From Paracoccaceae bacterium (GTDB lineage: Bacteria > Pseudomonadota > Alphaproteobacteria > Rhodobacterales > Rhodobacteraceae): a stretch of 38,094 nucleotides of DNA. The notes under the pieces were generated by a model. It worked only from the letters and a program-made list of their open reading frames with translations. It ran no database searches and was not told where the DNA came from. A program made the translations under genes and the position numbers. Shown in pieces: positions 24,572 to 31,884 of the stretch. Position 1 is the stretch's first letter. The number at the start of each line of letters is the position of its first letter. Location: positions 1 through 38,094 of the forward strand of contig JAKITO010000032.1 of the NCBI GenBank assembly GCA_021648025.1, in the 5' to 3' direction.

Positions 24572-25710
24572 ACGTTATCCTGACCCTGAACGCCGGATCA
24601 TCCTCGATCAAGTTCGCGGCCTACCGCGACGCCGCCGAGCCGGAATTATTGCAGGCCGGACAGGTCGAAAACCTTGGGCCGGTGGCACGTCTGGTGCTAA
24701 AAGGCACGGCGGGCGTTGAAATCGGCCCTGCCGACCACGGCGCCGCAATTCCGGCAATCCTGCGCGCACTTGCGCCGGTCTTGCAGGGTCGCAAGGTGGC
24801 GGGGGTTGGCCACCGGATCGTGCATGGTGGTAAAACCTTTGGCGCTCCGGTGCGAATTGACGCCGATATTCTGGCCCAGCTTGAGGCATTTATCCCCCTT
24901 GCCCCCCTGCACCAGCCACACAACCTGGCCGCCATGCACGCAGCGACCCGGGCCTTTCCCGAGGCCGTGCAAGTCGGATGTTTTGATACCTCATTCCACA
25001 AGGGCCACCCGTTTGTGAACGACACATTCGGGCTGCCACGGCGGTTTTATGACCAGGGCGTGCGGCGCTATGGGTTTCACGGGCTGTCCTATGATTACAT
25101 CACTTCGTGCCTGCGCCGCGACTGGCCTGATCTGGCCAGGGGGCGGGTGGTGATTGCCCACCTTGGCAATGGCGCATCCATGTGTGCGATTCTGGATGGC
25201 CGGTCGATAGGGTCGACCATGGGGTTTTCGGCACTGGACGGGTTGGTGATGGGCACAAGGTGTGGTCAGCTTGACCCTGGTGTGTTGATTTACCTGATGA
25301 ACCAAGGGCTGGGCGTGGATGAGATCACCCGCATTCTGTACCATGAAAGCGGGCTGAAAGGCCTGTCCGAACTTAGCCATGACATGCGGGTTCTGCTGGC
25401 ATCTGACGACACCAAAGCAAAGGAAGCGATTGACTATTACGTGTTTCGCATCCGCCGAGAGTTGGGCGGGATGGCCGCAGTTCTGGGTGGTCTGGATGGG
25501 GTGGTGTTCTGCGGTGGTGTCGGTGAAAATGCCCCCAAAATCCGCGCGTTGGTGGTTGATGGAATGGATTTTCTTGGTCTGTCCCTGGATGCGGATGCAA
25601 ATGTCTCGGGTGCCGGCAGAATTGGCGCTGGCCCCACCGAAGTATTGGTGATCCGTACCGACGAAGAACAGGTTATCGCCCGCGCAGTGGCCAAAGAACT
25701 GGCTGCATGA
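24568..25710 (+). CDS. ackA: Acetate kinase (acetate/propionate kinase family)
   Basis: A 380-residue member of the ASKHA kinase family. Motifs are LTLNAGSSSIKFAAY (5-19) binding phosphate and metal, VGHRIVHGGKTF (about 80-91), GCFDTSFHKGHP with the catalytic Asp, YGFHGLSYDYI, VVIAHLGNGASMCAI, STMGFSALDGLVMGTRCGQL and FCGGVGENAPKIR. It makes ATP and acetate from acetyl phosphate, reversibly, in the cytoplasm. ATG 24568 overlaps the upstream PTA stop (ATGA), showing a coupled Pta-AckA module. An earlier in-frame start at 24529 lies inside the PTA gene and is rejected. Confidence 0.95.
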   Translation: MNVILTLNAGSSSIKFAAYRDAAEPELLQAGQVENLGPVARLVLKGTAGVEIGPADHGAAIPAILRALAPVLQGRKVAGVGHRIVHGGKTFGAPVRIDADILAQLEAFIPLAPLHQPHNLAAMHAATRAFPEAVQVGCFDTSFHKGHPFVNDTFGLPRRFYDQGVRRYGFHGLSYDYITSCLRRDWPDLARGRVVIAHLGNGASMCAILDGRSIGSTMGFSALDGLVMGTRCGQLDPGVLIYLMNQGLGVDEITRILYHESGLKGLSELSHDMRVLLASDDTKAKEAIDYYVFRIRRELGGMAAVLGGLDGVVFCGGVGENAPKIRALVVDGMDFLGLSLDADANVSGAGRIGAGPTEVLVIRTDEEQVIARAVAKELAA

Positions 25711-25730
25711 TTATCGAAAAGGAAATCCCG

Positions 25731-26360
25731 ATGTTATTTTATGATTGTTCCACCGCCCCCAGCCCACGCCGCGCGCGCATGTTCATCGCCGAAAAGGGGC
25801 TGACAATCGAGACCCGCGATATTTCAATCATGCAAGGCGCGCAACTAAATCCGGAATTTCTGGCAATCAACCCGCGCGCCACGATCCCGGTTCTGGTGAC
25901 AGATCAAGGCATGGCTTTGACGGAAAACCCTGGCATTGCCGCCTATCTTGAAGCCGCCCACCCTGAACCGCCGCTGATGGGCCAGACCCCGGACGAAAAA
26001 GGCGCAGTTCTGATGTGGAACGCAATCGCCGAACAACAGGGCGGCTGGCCGATTGCCGAAGTCTTGCGCAATACCAATCCGGCGATGAAAGGCCGCGCCA
26101 TTCCCGGCCCGACCAGTTTTGAACAGATCCCGGCGCTGGCCGAACGGGGGTTGGCGCGGGTCGATCTGTTTTATGACCTGCTTGAGACGCGCCTGAACGA
26201 AAGCCCGTTTCTGGCCACGGATCACTTTACCTTCGCCGACATCACCTGTTTCGTCTTTGTCGATTTTGCCCGGGTCATCCGCCGCCCGGTCCCCAAAGGC
26301 AACGCGGCCACACTGGCGTGGTTCGCGACAATCAAATCACGCCCCAGCGCCGCCCTATAG
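25731..26360 (+). CDS. Glutathione S-transferase-like protein
   Basis: A 209-residue protein with a GST N-terminal thioredoxin-like domain: LFYDCSTAPSPRRARMFIAEKG (2-23) with candidate Ser/Cys active-site residues, NPRATIPVLV with the conserved cis-Pro, and LTENPGIAAYLE. An all-helical C-terminal domain follows, including FTFADITCFVFVDFA. I chose ATG 25731, which has AAGGA about 8 bases upstream; ATG 25707 overlaps the ackA stop and would add eight residues. It is probably co-transcribed with ackA. Substrate unknown. Confidence 0.87.
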   Translation: MLFYDCSTAPSPRRARMFIAEKGLTIETRDISIMQGAQLNPEFLAINPRATIPVLVTDQGMALTENPGIAAYLEAAHPEPPLMGQTPDEKGAVLMWNAIAEQQGGWPIAEVLRNTNPAMKGRAIPGPTSFEQIPALAERGLARVDLFYDLLETRLNESPFLATDHFTFADITCFVFVDFARVIRRPVPKGNAATLAWFATIKSRPSAAL

Positions 26361-26375
26361 ATTTGAAGGGAACCA

Positions 26376-26504
26376 GGACTGGCGCGGATGAGGCCGGTGC
26401 TGCTGATCTATTGCTACGCAAACGGTTTCCCCGCGCCGGATCGAACAGGCCCCGGATTGAACAGGAACGTATCGGCATATCCCGGCGCGCAACATTGCGG
26501 TATG
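26376..26504 (+). pseudogene. Transposase fossil (IS1182/IS5-like, DUF772 N-terminal region)
   Basis: In the gap between two genes, three fragments line up with the N-terminal region of DUF772-type transposases. VLLIYCYANGF lies in the frame of 26388; PRRIEQA is in the next frame at 26431-26451; TYRHIPARNIAV follows from about 26467. A frameshift separates the first two. A TGA at 26458-26460 and an apparent small tandem duplication (CGGATCGAACAGG, then CGGATTGAACAGG) separate the last two. Known relatives read roughly LLIYCYANG-x-FSSRRIEQATYRD. No terminal repeats or remaining catalytic region are visible. Confidence 0.6.
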
Positions 26505-26530
26505 AAAATTGCCCTGACTGGGGCAGACTG

Positions 26531-27916
26531 TTAAAGTGTGCCGTCGCCTTTCGGCAGACAAATCTCAAACCGCGTACACCCAACCCCTGTCTTTTTCAAT
26601 TCAAGCGATCCGCCGTGCCCACGCACCAATTCCGCCGATATCGCCAGCCCAAGACCTGAACCACCCTTACTCATGCCGCCTTGAAACGGCGTAAACAGGT
26701 GCTCTTTTGCGCGCGCAGGCAGGCCCGGCCCAGTGTCTTCGACAATGATCCACCAGGCTAGATCGTCTTCCTTGGCACTTACGGTGATTGCCCCGGCTGT
26801 ATGGGTTGCCACAATCGCCTGACGGGCATTACGTACCAGGTTCAGGATCACCCGGTACATCTGTTCCGGGTCAGCGCGCACCATCAGGTGTGCGGGGATA
26901 TCACGCCTAAGATCTACACTCTGATCAGGGGCTGCCAGCTGTTCGCTTTCGATCACATCCACCACCACATCCGCCAGCGCAAACACGGTCAAGGTTGGTG
27001 GTGGCTCCTCAGCGCGGCCAAACGCCAGCGTACCCTCACAAAGGTTCACAGCGCGGGTGATGGAATTCACCAACTTTGGGGCAAGGCGGCGCACGGTCGG
27101 GTCTTCGCTTGCCTCGATCCGGTCTGTAAACAATTGTGCCGAGGTCAGTATATTGCGCAGATCATGACTGATCTTGGCCACCGCACTGCCTAATTGTGCC
27201 AACCGTTCTTTTTGCTTCAACGCCTGGGTCAGCTCGGTCTGCATCTTTTGCAACGCCTCTTCGGCCTCGCGTATCTCTGTCACACCCGCAGAGGGCTGAA
27301 TGATTCCACGCGCGTCCTCGGGGGCGGCCGCATATCGCTGCATATAGTCCACTACGCCTTTTATGGGTCGCACCAGAAACCGGCGCACAGCGGCGAACAA
27401 CAATAGTGCGGTAAAAACCGAAATCACCGCCGACAAAAGAAGCACCCGCAGGCCATAATCAATCATCGCCGTCCGCAAAGGGGCAGTAGCCATCGTCACT
27501 TCGATCAGCAAACCCGCCTCGCGGACCGGCGCGCCGATTACCCGGATGATCTGGTCTTCGGGTGTAATCATCCGGGTCAACGCGTCCGAGATCAGTGTCA
27601 TGGCAGACGCATCGCGCAGATCATACGTTGCCGAAATCGGCTGGATCATCGGCGACGACAACATCAACTGACGCACCTCATCCCGGCGCAGCACCACGTT
27701 GAATACCTCGGCGGTTTCCAGCAATTCTGCCTCAAGCTCGGTTTCCAGCATATCGTCGGCCAGCAAAGCCAGGGACGCAATCTGGCCCCGTTCCAGTCGC
27801 GCCAACAGGTAATCCTCGCGAAAACGCGCAACCGAAGGCACAAAGATCAGCACTTCGGCCAGCATCACAAAAACTATGGTCAGGATCAGGAACCGGCCCG
27901 ACAGCGAATTCAGCAT
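26531..27916 (-). CDS. Membrane sensor histidine kinase (orphan)
   Basis: A 461-residue two-component sensor. Transmembrane helix 1 spans about 8-30, a periplasmic domain 31-150, helix 2 about 155-178, and a HAMP-like linker about 178-230. A coiled coil (EAEEALQKMQTELTQALKQ) leads into the H-box SHDLRN with phospho-accepting His251. The N-box is LNLVRNARQAI (N363), G1 DTGPGL (394-399) and G2 GGSGLGLAIS (418-427). ATG 27916 follows GAGAAAGAG; an upstream ATG at 27988 would overlap the oxidoreductase gene. It is the third gene of the TVP38-oxidoreductase operon and has no response regulator next to it. Ligand unknown. Confidence 0.9.
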   Translation of the reverse strand: MLNSLSGRFLILTIVFVMLAEVLIFVPSVARFREDYLLARLERGQIASLALLADDMLETELEAELLETAEVFNVVLRRDEVRQLMLSSPMIQPISATYDLRDASAMTLISDALTRMITPEDQIIRVIGAPVREAGLLIEVTMATAPLRTAMIDYGLRVLLLSAVISVFTALLLFAAVRRFLVRPIKGVVDYMQRYAAAPEDARGIIQPSAGVTEIREAEEALQKMQTELTQALKQKERLAQLGSAVAKISHDLRNILTSAQLFTDRIEASEDPTVRRLAPKLVNSITRAVNLCEGTLAFGRAEEPPPTLTVFALADVVVDVIESEQLAAPDQSVDLRRDIPAHLMVRADPEQMYRVILNLVRNARQAIVATHTAGAITVSAKEDDLAWWIIVEDTGPGLPARAKEHLFTPFQGGMSKGGSGLGLAISAELVRGHGGSLELKKTGVGCTRFEICLPKGDGTL

Positions 27917-27932
27917 TATGCTCTTTCTCGGC

Positions 27933-29351
27933 TTAAGGAAGCCAACGCTGGACCAACCCAACGATGCGCTTAAGCGTAGGGTTATCAAATAACCCAGGGC
28001 TAAAATAGGCCCCCGCGACGCGTTTATTGATCTCGCTGATGGTGGGATAGGGCGCGACCATCGCCGCCACCTGTCCCATTTTCATGCGGTTGGCAATGAC
28101 CATAGACCAAAACCCAATCAATTCCCCCCCGAGGTGGCCAACAATCGACACCCCGACGGGACGCGAATTGAACACCATCAGCTTGATGAACCCTTTGGTC
28201 TTACGTTCGGCAATTGCCCGGTCATTATGATGGTAATCAAACCGTGTCACGCTTAACTTGACGCCGTAAATCAACCTTGCTTCGTCTTCGGTCAACCCCA
28301 CCTGCGCCAGTTCCGGGTCGCAATAGGTGACGCGTGGAATGTGATTGTCGCGGGCTTTGGACGGCAGCCCAAACAACGCCGAGCGGATGATAACCCCGGC
28401 ATGATACCCCGCTACGTGGGTAAACTGCATGCCGCCAGCGACATCGCCAATGGCATAAACCCGCTTATTAGAGGTGCGCAAACCCGCATCCACCTTGATC
28501 CCTGCGCGTGTGGTTTCGATCCCCGCCGCCTCAAGGTTCAATTTATCCACGTTGGTTCGCCGCCCCAAAGCCACCAGCAAATGCGTGCCGAAAAACAACT
28601 GCCCATCCTGGGTTTCAACCTTAATCGCACCGGCGTGGCCGCTTATCTTTGTCGCCATCGCCCCTTCGGCAATCTCAACGCCTTCCTCGCGCAGCGCGCC
28701 CAATACCACCGCCGCCAACTCCGGATCATCCCGGCCCAGCGCCTTGGCGCCTTCAATCACCGTCACCTGGCAGCCAAGCCGAATATGCGCCTGTGCCATT
28801 TCCATGCCAATCGGGCCGCCGCCCAGTATCAGCAAATGCCTGGGTTTTGTGCGCAGTTCAAACAGCGTCTCGTTGGTCTCATAGGGCACCTTGTCCAAGC
28901 CCGGTATCGGCGGCACCAACGGCGACGATCCTGTCGCCACCACAACCCTGCGGGCAGTAATTCGATACCCCCCCGCCTGCACTTGCGCAGGCGAGACAAA
29001 CGCCCCGAACTCACGGATCACCCGAACCCCAAACCCTTCAAAGCGTTCCTGCGAATCAACCGGTTCTATCTGGGCGATCACATCACGCACATGATCCCTG
29101 GTCGCGCCAAAATTGACCTTTGGCTTTGCGTTCCTGACACCGTATTCCACGCTGTGCCCCTGGGCATAGGCCGCCTTGGCGCTGGCGATCAGCGCCTTGG
29201 ACGGCACACAACCATAATTCAGACAATCCCCGCCCATCTTGTGACCTTCAAGCAGTACCACATCCGCCCCCATCTGACTGGCACCTGCCGCCACCGACAA
29301 ACCACCCGACCCGGCCCCGATCACCAGTAAATCCGTATTGATATGCTTCAT
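27933..29351 (-). CDS. FAD-dependent pyridine nucleotide-disulfide oxidoreductase
   Basis: A 472-residue enzyme of the dihydrolipoamide dehydrogenase/mercuric reductase group. It has FAD-binding GAGSGG (12-17), the redox-active pair GGDCLNYGCVPSK (Cys43, Cys48), the NAD(P)-binding LILGGGPIGME, YAIGDVAGG for FAD, and the dimerisation domain. In that domain the catalytic His-Glu region reads APYPTISEINKR, so the usual His is replaced by Tyr or absent, and the C-terminal vicinal cysteines of MerA are missing. It is therefore probably not a classical lipoamide or mercuric reductase. ATG 29351 overlaps the TVP38 stop by one base (TGATG). This gene pairs with TVP38-family genes in other bacteria, which suggests joint function. 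Confidence 0.9.
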   Translation of the reverse strand: MKHINTDLLVIGAGSGGLSVAAGASQMGADVVLLEGHKMGGDCLNYGCVPSKALIASAKAAYAQGHSVEYGVRNAKPKVNFGATRDHVRDVIAQIEPVDSQERFEGFGVRVIREFGAFVSPAQVQAGGYRITARRVVVATGSSPLVPPIPGLDKVPYETNETLFELRTKPRHLLILGGGPIGMEMAQAHIRLGCQVTVIEGAKALGRDDPELAAVVLGALREEGVEIAEGAMATKISGHAGAIKVETQDGQLFFGTHLLVALGRRTNVDKLNLEAAGIETTRAGIKVDAGLRTSNKRVYAIGDVAGGMQFTHVAGYHAGVIIRSALFGLPSKARDNHIPRVTYCDPELAQVGLTEDEARLIYGVKLSVTRFDYHHNDRAIAERKTKGFIKLMVFNSRPVGVSIVGHLGGELIGFWSMVIANRMKMGQVAAMVAPYPTISEINKRVAGAYFSPGLFDNPTLKRIVGLVQRWLP

Positions 29352-30082
29352 CAAATCGACTTTCCGCCCCGCAGGGCCTTGATAACAATTGGCAAAGCCA
29401 CCAGCGCGCTCAACCCTAGTATCGGCAGCAAAATATGCGGCTCGAATATTACCCCAAGGTCGGGCCTCTCATCCCGGGCAAACACCTCGCCCAGCCCCGC
29501 GCCAATCGACGTAAACACAACCGCCCCCGGAATAATCCCCAAAAACGTGGTGATGACAAACCGATACAGCGGCACCTCTAGAAACGCAGGCAACAGATTG
29601 GCGACAAAAAACGGTACCGCCGGCACCAGCCGGATCAGAAACAGTGCCTCCCACTGGTTCTTGTCGATCGCATCCTTGATCTTTTTAACCTTACCGTCAC
29701 TCGCCTTTAACTTTGCCCCAAGCCGTTCGCCCAACCCCCAGCGCGCCGCCAGAAAGATCAACGTCGCACCTGTCGCCGCCCCGACCATGTTGAAGAGAAC
29801 ACCCGGAAACGTGGCGAACAAAAACCCACCTGTCAACGTCGCCATTGTGGCTCCCGGCAAGGAAAAGGCGACAATTGCCACATAAGCTGAAATGAACACC
29901 GCCACCGCTATGCCGTAATGCGAATCGCGGTAAGCGAGCAACGCCTCGCGGTTTTCGCGCAATGTCTCAAAATTCAGATAGTCACCCAGAGTAAACCCGC
30001 CAATCACCGCCACAATCACAAAGGCAAGGATGGCAATAATCCGGGCAAGCCCGCTTTCAGATGTCTCATTGGGGTCTGTCAT
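29351..30082 (-). CDS. TVP38/TMEM64 (DedA-superfamily) membrane protein
   Basis: A 243-residue inner-membrane protein with a hydrophobic N-terminal helix (about 14-32) and the SNARE-associated/DedA core. The core shows FSLPGATMATLTGGFLF (re-entrant loop), NMVGAATGATLIFLAARWGLGE, then LFLIRLVPAVPFFVANLLPAF and TTFLGIIPGAVVFTSIGAGLG. Hydrophobic helices end the protein. The family is linked to lipid scrambling or export and membrane homeostasis. It is the first gene of a three-gene operon with the flavin oxidoreductase and the sensor kinase; a candidate promoter lies at 30119-30147. Confidence 0.9.
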   Translation of the reverse strand: MTDPNETSESGLARIIAILAFVIVAVIGGFTLGDYLNFETLRENREALLAYRDSHYGIAVAVFISAYVAIVAFSLPGATMATLTGGFLFATFPGVLFNMVGAATGATLIFLAARWGLGERLGAKLKASDGKVKKIKDAIDKNQWEALFLIRLVPAVPFFVANLLPAFLEVPLYRFVITTFLGIIPGAVVFTSIGAGLGEVFARDERPDLGVIFEPHILLPILGLSALVALPIVIKALRGGKSI

Positions 30083-30118
30083 AATATTGATCCAACAGGT
30101 TTCTTATCGCTTGTATGC

Positions 30119-30147
30119 CTAATCTGACCCCGGGACGAGCAAAGCAA
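30119..30147 (-). promoter_or_regulatory. Candidate promoter for the TVP38 operon
   Basis: On the minus strand TTGCTT (30147-30142), a 17-base spacer and GATTAG (30124-30119) resemble a sigma-70 promoter about 37 bases before the start codon. By-eye match only. Confidence 0.35.
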
Positions 30148-30219
30148 CAGGGTGATCACAGCGCCTTGATCGAAACCCTGCGATTCGTGAGGCAACACCG
30201 CCCTCCCTACACGCCTTGA

Positions 30220-30251
30220 AACATTATCCCGAACCAACACCTTATAATGTT
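30220..30251. promoter_or_regulatory. Inverted repeat AACATTAT-N16-ATAATGTT
   Basis: Two perfect 8-base arms, 30220-30227 and 30244-30251, lie in the 300-base gap between the TVP38 operon and rpmH, a stretch with no gene. The separation suits a two-site operator better than a hairpin. Binding protein unknown. Confidence 0.35.
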
Positions 30252-30283
30252 GCAATTCCCCCGCCTTTCCACCGTCACAGGGT

Positions 30284-30312
30284 TTGACTTGCCCGCACAT
30301 CCGCTTTAGAGG
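30284..30312 (+). promoter_or_regulatory. Probable promoter of rpmH-rnpA
   Basis: TTGACT (30284-30289), a 17-base spacer and TAGAGG (30307-30312) form a good housekeeping promoter 70 bases before rpmH. The strong -35 agrees with the high expression expected for a ribosomal protein. Confidence 0.55.
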
Positions 30313-30382
30313 ACGGGCTTCGAACACCATAAGGGCCGGGGTCCACCCTGCCTAACCGCATATACACTTAGGAGACGGCGCG

Positions 30383-30517
30383 ATGAAACGCACCTTTCAA
30401 CCTTCGAACCTGGTCCGCAAACGCCGCCACGGATTCCGCTCGCGTATGGCCACCAAAGCTGGACGCAAGATCCTCAATACCCGCCGCGCGCGTGGTCGCA
30501 AGTCGCTGAGCGCGTAA
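30383..30517 (+). CDS. rpmH: 50S ribosomal protein L34
   Basis: A 44-residue, very basic protein that reads [20 protein letters not shown] and continues with [20 protein letters not shown], an unmistakable L34. It is complete and of the usual length. AGGAGA lies about 8 bases before ATG 30383. L34 belongs to the 50S subunit. It precedes rnpA by 46 bases, the conserved rpmH-rnpA pair. Confidence 0.97.
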   Translation: MKRTFQPSNLVRKRRHGFRSRMATKAGRKILNTRRARGRKSLSA

Positions 30518-30563
30518 ACGCCGCGCACCGATCTGGCAGAAATCTGACAGAGATCAAACCGAC

Positions 30564-30989
30564 ATGACACCGCCGGAGGACCCCGAAGATGGCTTTCCCA
30601 AAATTGGGGCTATCACCGGGATCAGCCCCCCGGCGGTTTCTTCGTGCCCTGTCGAAACCCTGCGCATACGCCCGGATTTTCTAGCCGCGGCCCGGGCCCG
30701 CCGCAAATCCATGCCCGCGTTCCTGTTACAGGCACGCAAACGCGGCCCTTCCGAGCCCCCTGCCCCGCTGATCCGCATCGGCTTTACCGCCTCAAAAAAA
30801 GTCGGCAACGCCGTCGCCCGCAATCGCGCCAAACGCCGCCTGCGGGCCATCGCCCGGGAAATCCTGCCAACCAACGGCACCCCCGGCTGGGACTATGTCC
30901 TGATCGCGCGGCCCCGCGAAACCGCGCAACGCCCCTATGCCGATCTGATAGACGATCTGACTGTCGCCCTGGCAAAAATCCACCGTTAA
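30564..30989 (+). CDS. rnpA: Ribonuclease P protein component
   Basis: A 141-residue protein with the C5/RnpA signature RIGFTASKKVGNAVARNRAK (about 71-90), including the RNR motif that contacts RNase P RNA. It begins with a non-conserved acidic and Pro-rich stretch of about 28 residues; conserved sequence starts near VETLRIRPDFLAAARARRK. The protein assists the ribozyme in removing tRNA 5' leaders. An ATG closer to the conserved part is lacking, so 30564 is kept. The genes that normally follow in Rhodobacterales, yidD and yidC, are absent here. Confidence 0.92.
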   Translation: MTPPEDPEDGFPKIGAITGISPPAVSSCPVETLRIRPDFLAAARARRKSMPAFLLQARKRGPSEPPAPLIRIGFTASKKVGNAVARNRAKRRLRAIAREILPTNGTPGWDYVLIARPRETAQRPYADLIDDLTVALAKIHR

Positions 30990-31119
30990 GGTGACGCCGG
31001 TTTTGCGGGCAAGGCGTGCCACCTAGGGCTGGGACGTCGGCAACGCCCCAATAGATAGGTGCCAGACAAGGGGAAAAGACCAGAATTTTCAACCCTATTT
31101 GGTAAAGCTGCCAGACATA

Positions 31120-31161
31120 GAGTCAAATATTATTGACTCAATATCAAAAATATTTAACACT
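31120..31161 (+). promoter_or_regulatory. Operator overlapping the promoter of the XRE operon
   Basis: GAGTCAA (31120-31126) and TTGACTC (31133-31139) form a perfect 7-base inverted repeat with a six-base spacer in an AT-rich stretch. The right arm contains TTGACT, a consensus-like -35 box; TAACAC at 31155-31160 could be the -10 at 16 bases. A repressor bound here would block the polymerase. The XRE protein encoded downstream is the natural candidate, as an autorepressor. Confidence 0.55.
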
Positions 31162-31190
31162 AAATGGAACCACTGTTTGAAGAGGCACCG

Positions 31191-31640
31191 ATGACCCATC
31201 AGGAAAAATCCACCTACGCCGCGTTGTTTAGCGGTCTGATCATCTTTGGCCTGTACTACTGGCGGATCAGTTACTTGCTGAATCAGGGGCGCTTTGACAC
31301 GCCCGACGCTTTGGCGCTGTTGGGACAAACCATGTTGTTGTTGGTTGTCGGCGGTATCGCTGTGAATATTGTCGCGATGATCTTGATGTCGATCATCTTT
31401 ACCATTGTCACCAATGACGCCAAACCCAGTTTTGTGGTCGACGAAAGGGACCGGTTAATCGAACTTCACGCCCTGCGCTGGTCTTACTACATATTTGGTG
31501 CCGGGTTTATCGGCGCAATGATTCTACTGGCCTTAGGGTACGGTGCATTTGTGGTATTCAATCTGATCGTCGCTTCGATGATGGTGGCCACGTTTCTGGA
31601 AGGTATCATCAAGCTGTGCCTGCACCGACGAGGGTTTTAG
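31191..31640 (+). CDS. Small membrane protein paired with an XRE regulator
   Basis: A 149-residue protein with four hydrophobic segments, about residues 9-24, 43-72, 92-113 and 115-133, and a polar middle segment FVVDERDRLIELHALRWSY. The phrase DERDxLIE is shared with DUF2178-like membrane proteins, which are often encoded beside small XRE regulators. I prefer ATG 31191, with GAAGAGG upstream; ATG 31164 falls at the expected transcription start. The XRE gene begins three bases after the stop, so the two form a pair. Its role is unknown, perhaps a membrane partner of the regulator. Confidence 0.65.
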   Translation: MTHQEKSTYAALFSGLIIFGLYYWRISYLLNQGRFDTPDALALLGQTMLLLVVGGIAVNIVAMILMSIIFTIVTNDAKPSFVVDERDRLIELHALRWSYYIFGAGFIGAMILLALGYGAFVVFNLIVASMMVATFLEGIIKLCLHRRGF

Positions 31641-31643
31641 GAC

Positions 31644-31859
31644 ATGGGCAAAACCCACGTCCGCAACACCCTCAGGCGGCTGCGTTTTGATGCCGACGAG
31701 ATGACCCAAGCGGCATTGGCCGATCACGTCGGCGTCACAAGGCAAACCATCGTGGCGATCGAAAAGGCGCATTATTCGCCATCGCTTGAAGTGGCCTTCA
31801 AAATTGCCCGCGTCTTTGATGTGCCGCTGGAGCAGGTGTTTTCCTATGACGAAACCTGA
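31644..31859 (+). CDS. XRE-family helix-turn-helix regulator
   Basis: A 71-residue DNA-binding protein consisting of one Cro/CI-type domain: NTLRRLRFDADEMTQAALAD, then HVGVTRQTIVAIEKAHYSPS with the recognition helix around TRQTIVAIE, and LEVAFKIARVFDVPLEQVFSY. Such short XRE proteins dimerise on inverted repeats. It sits between the small membrane protein gene (three bases upstream) and the dehydrogenase gene (25 bases downstream). The dyad at 31120-31139 is a likely target. Confidence 0.88.
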   Translation: MGKTHVRNTLRRLRFDADEMTQAALADHVGVTRQTIVAIEKAHYSPSLEVAFKIARVFDVPLEQVFSYDET

Positions 31860-31884
31860 TAAAAACAAAGCAAAGGTTCGTAAT

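Noticed and set aside
30784..31092. Minus-strand frame of 102 codons overlapping rnpA
   Set aside because: Mostly antisense to rnpA, no ribosome-binding site and no similarity to YidD or other known proteins.
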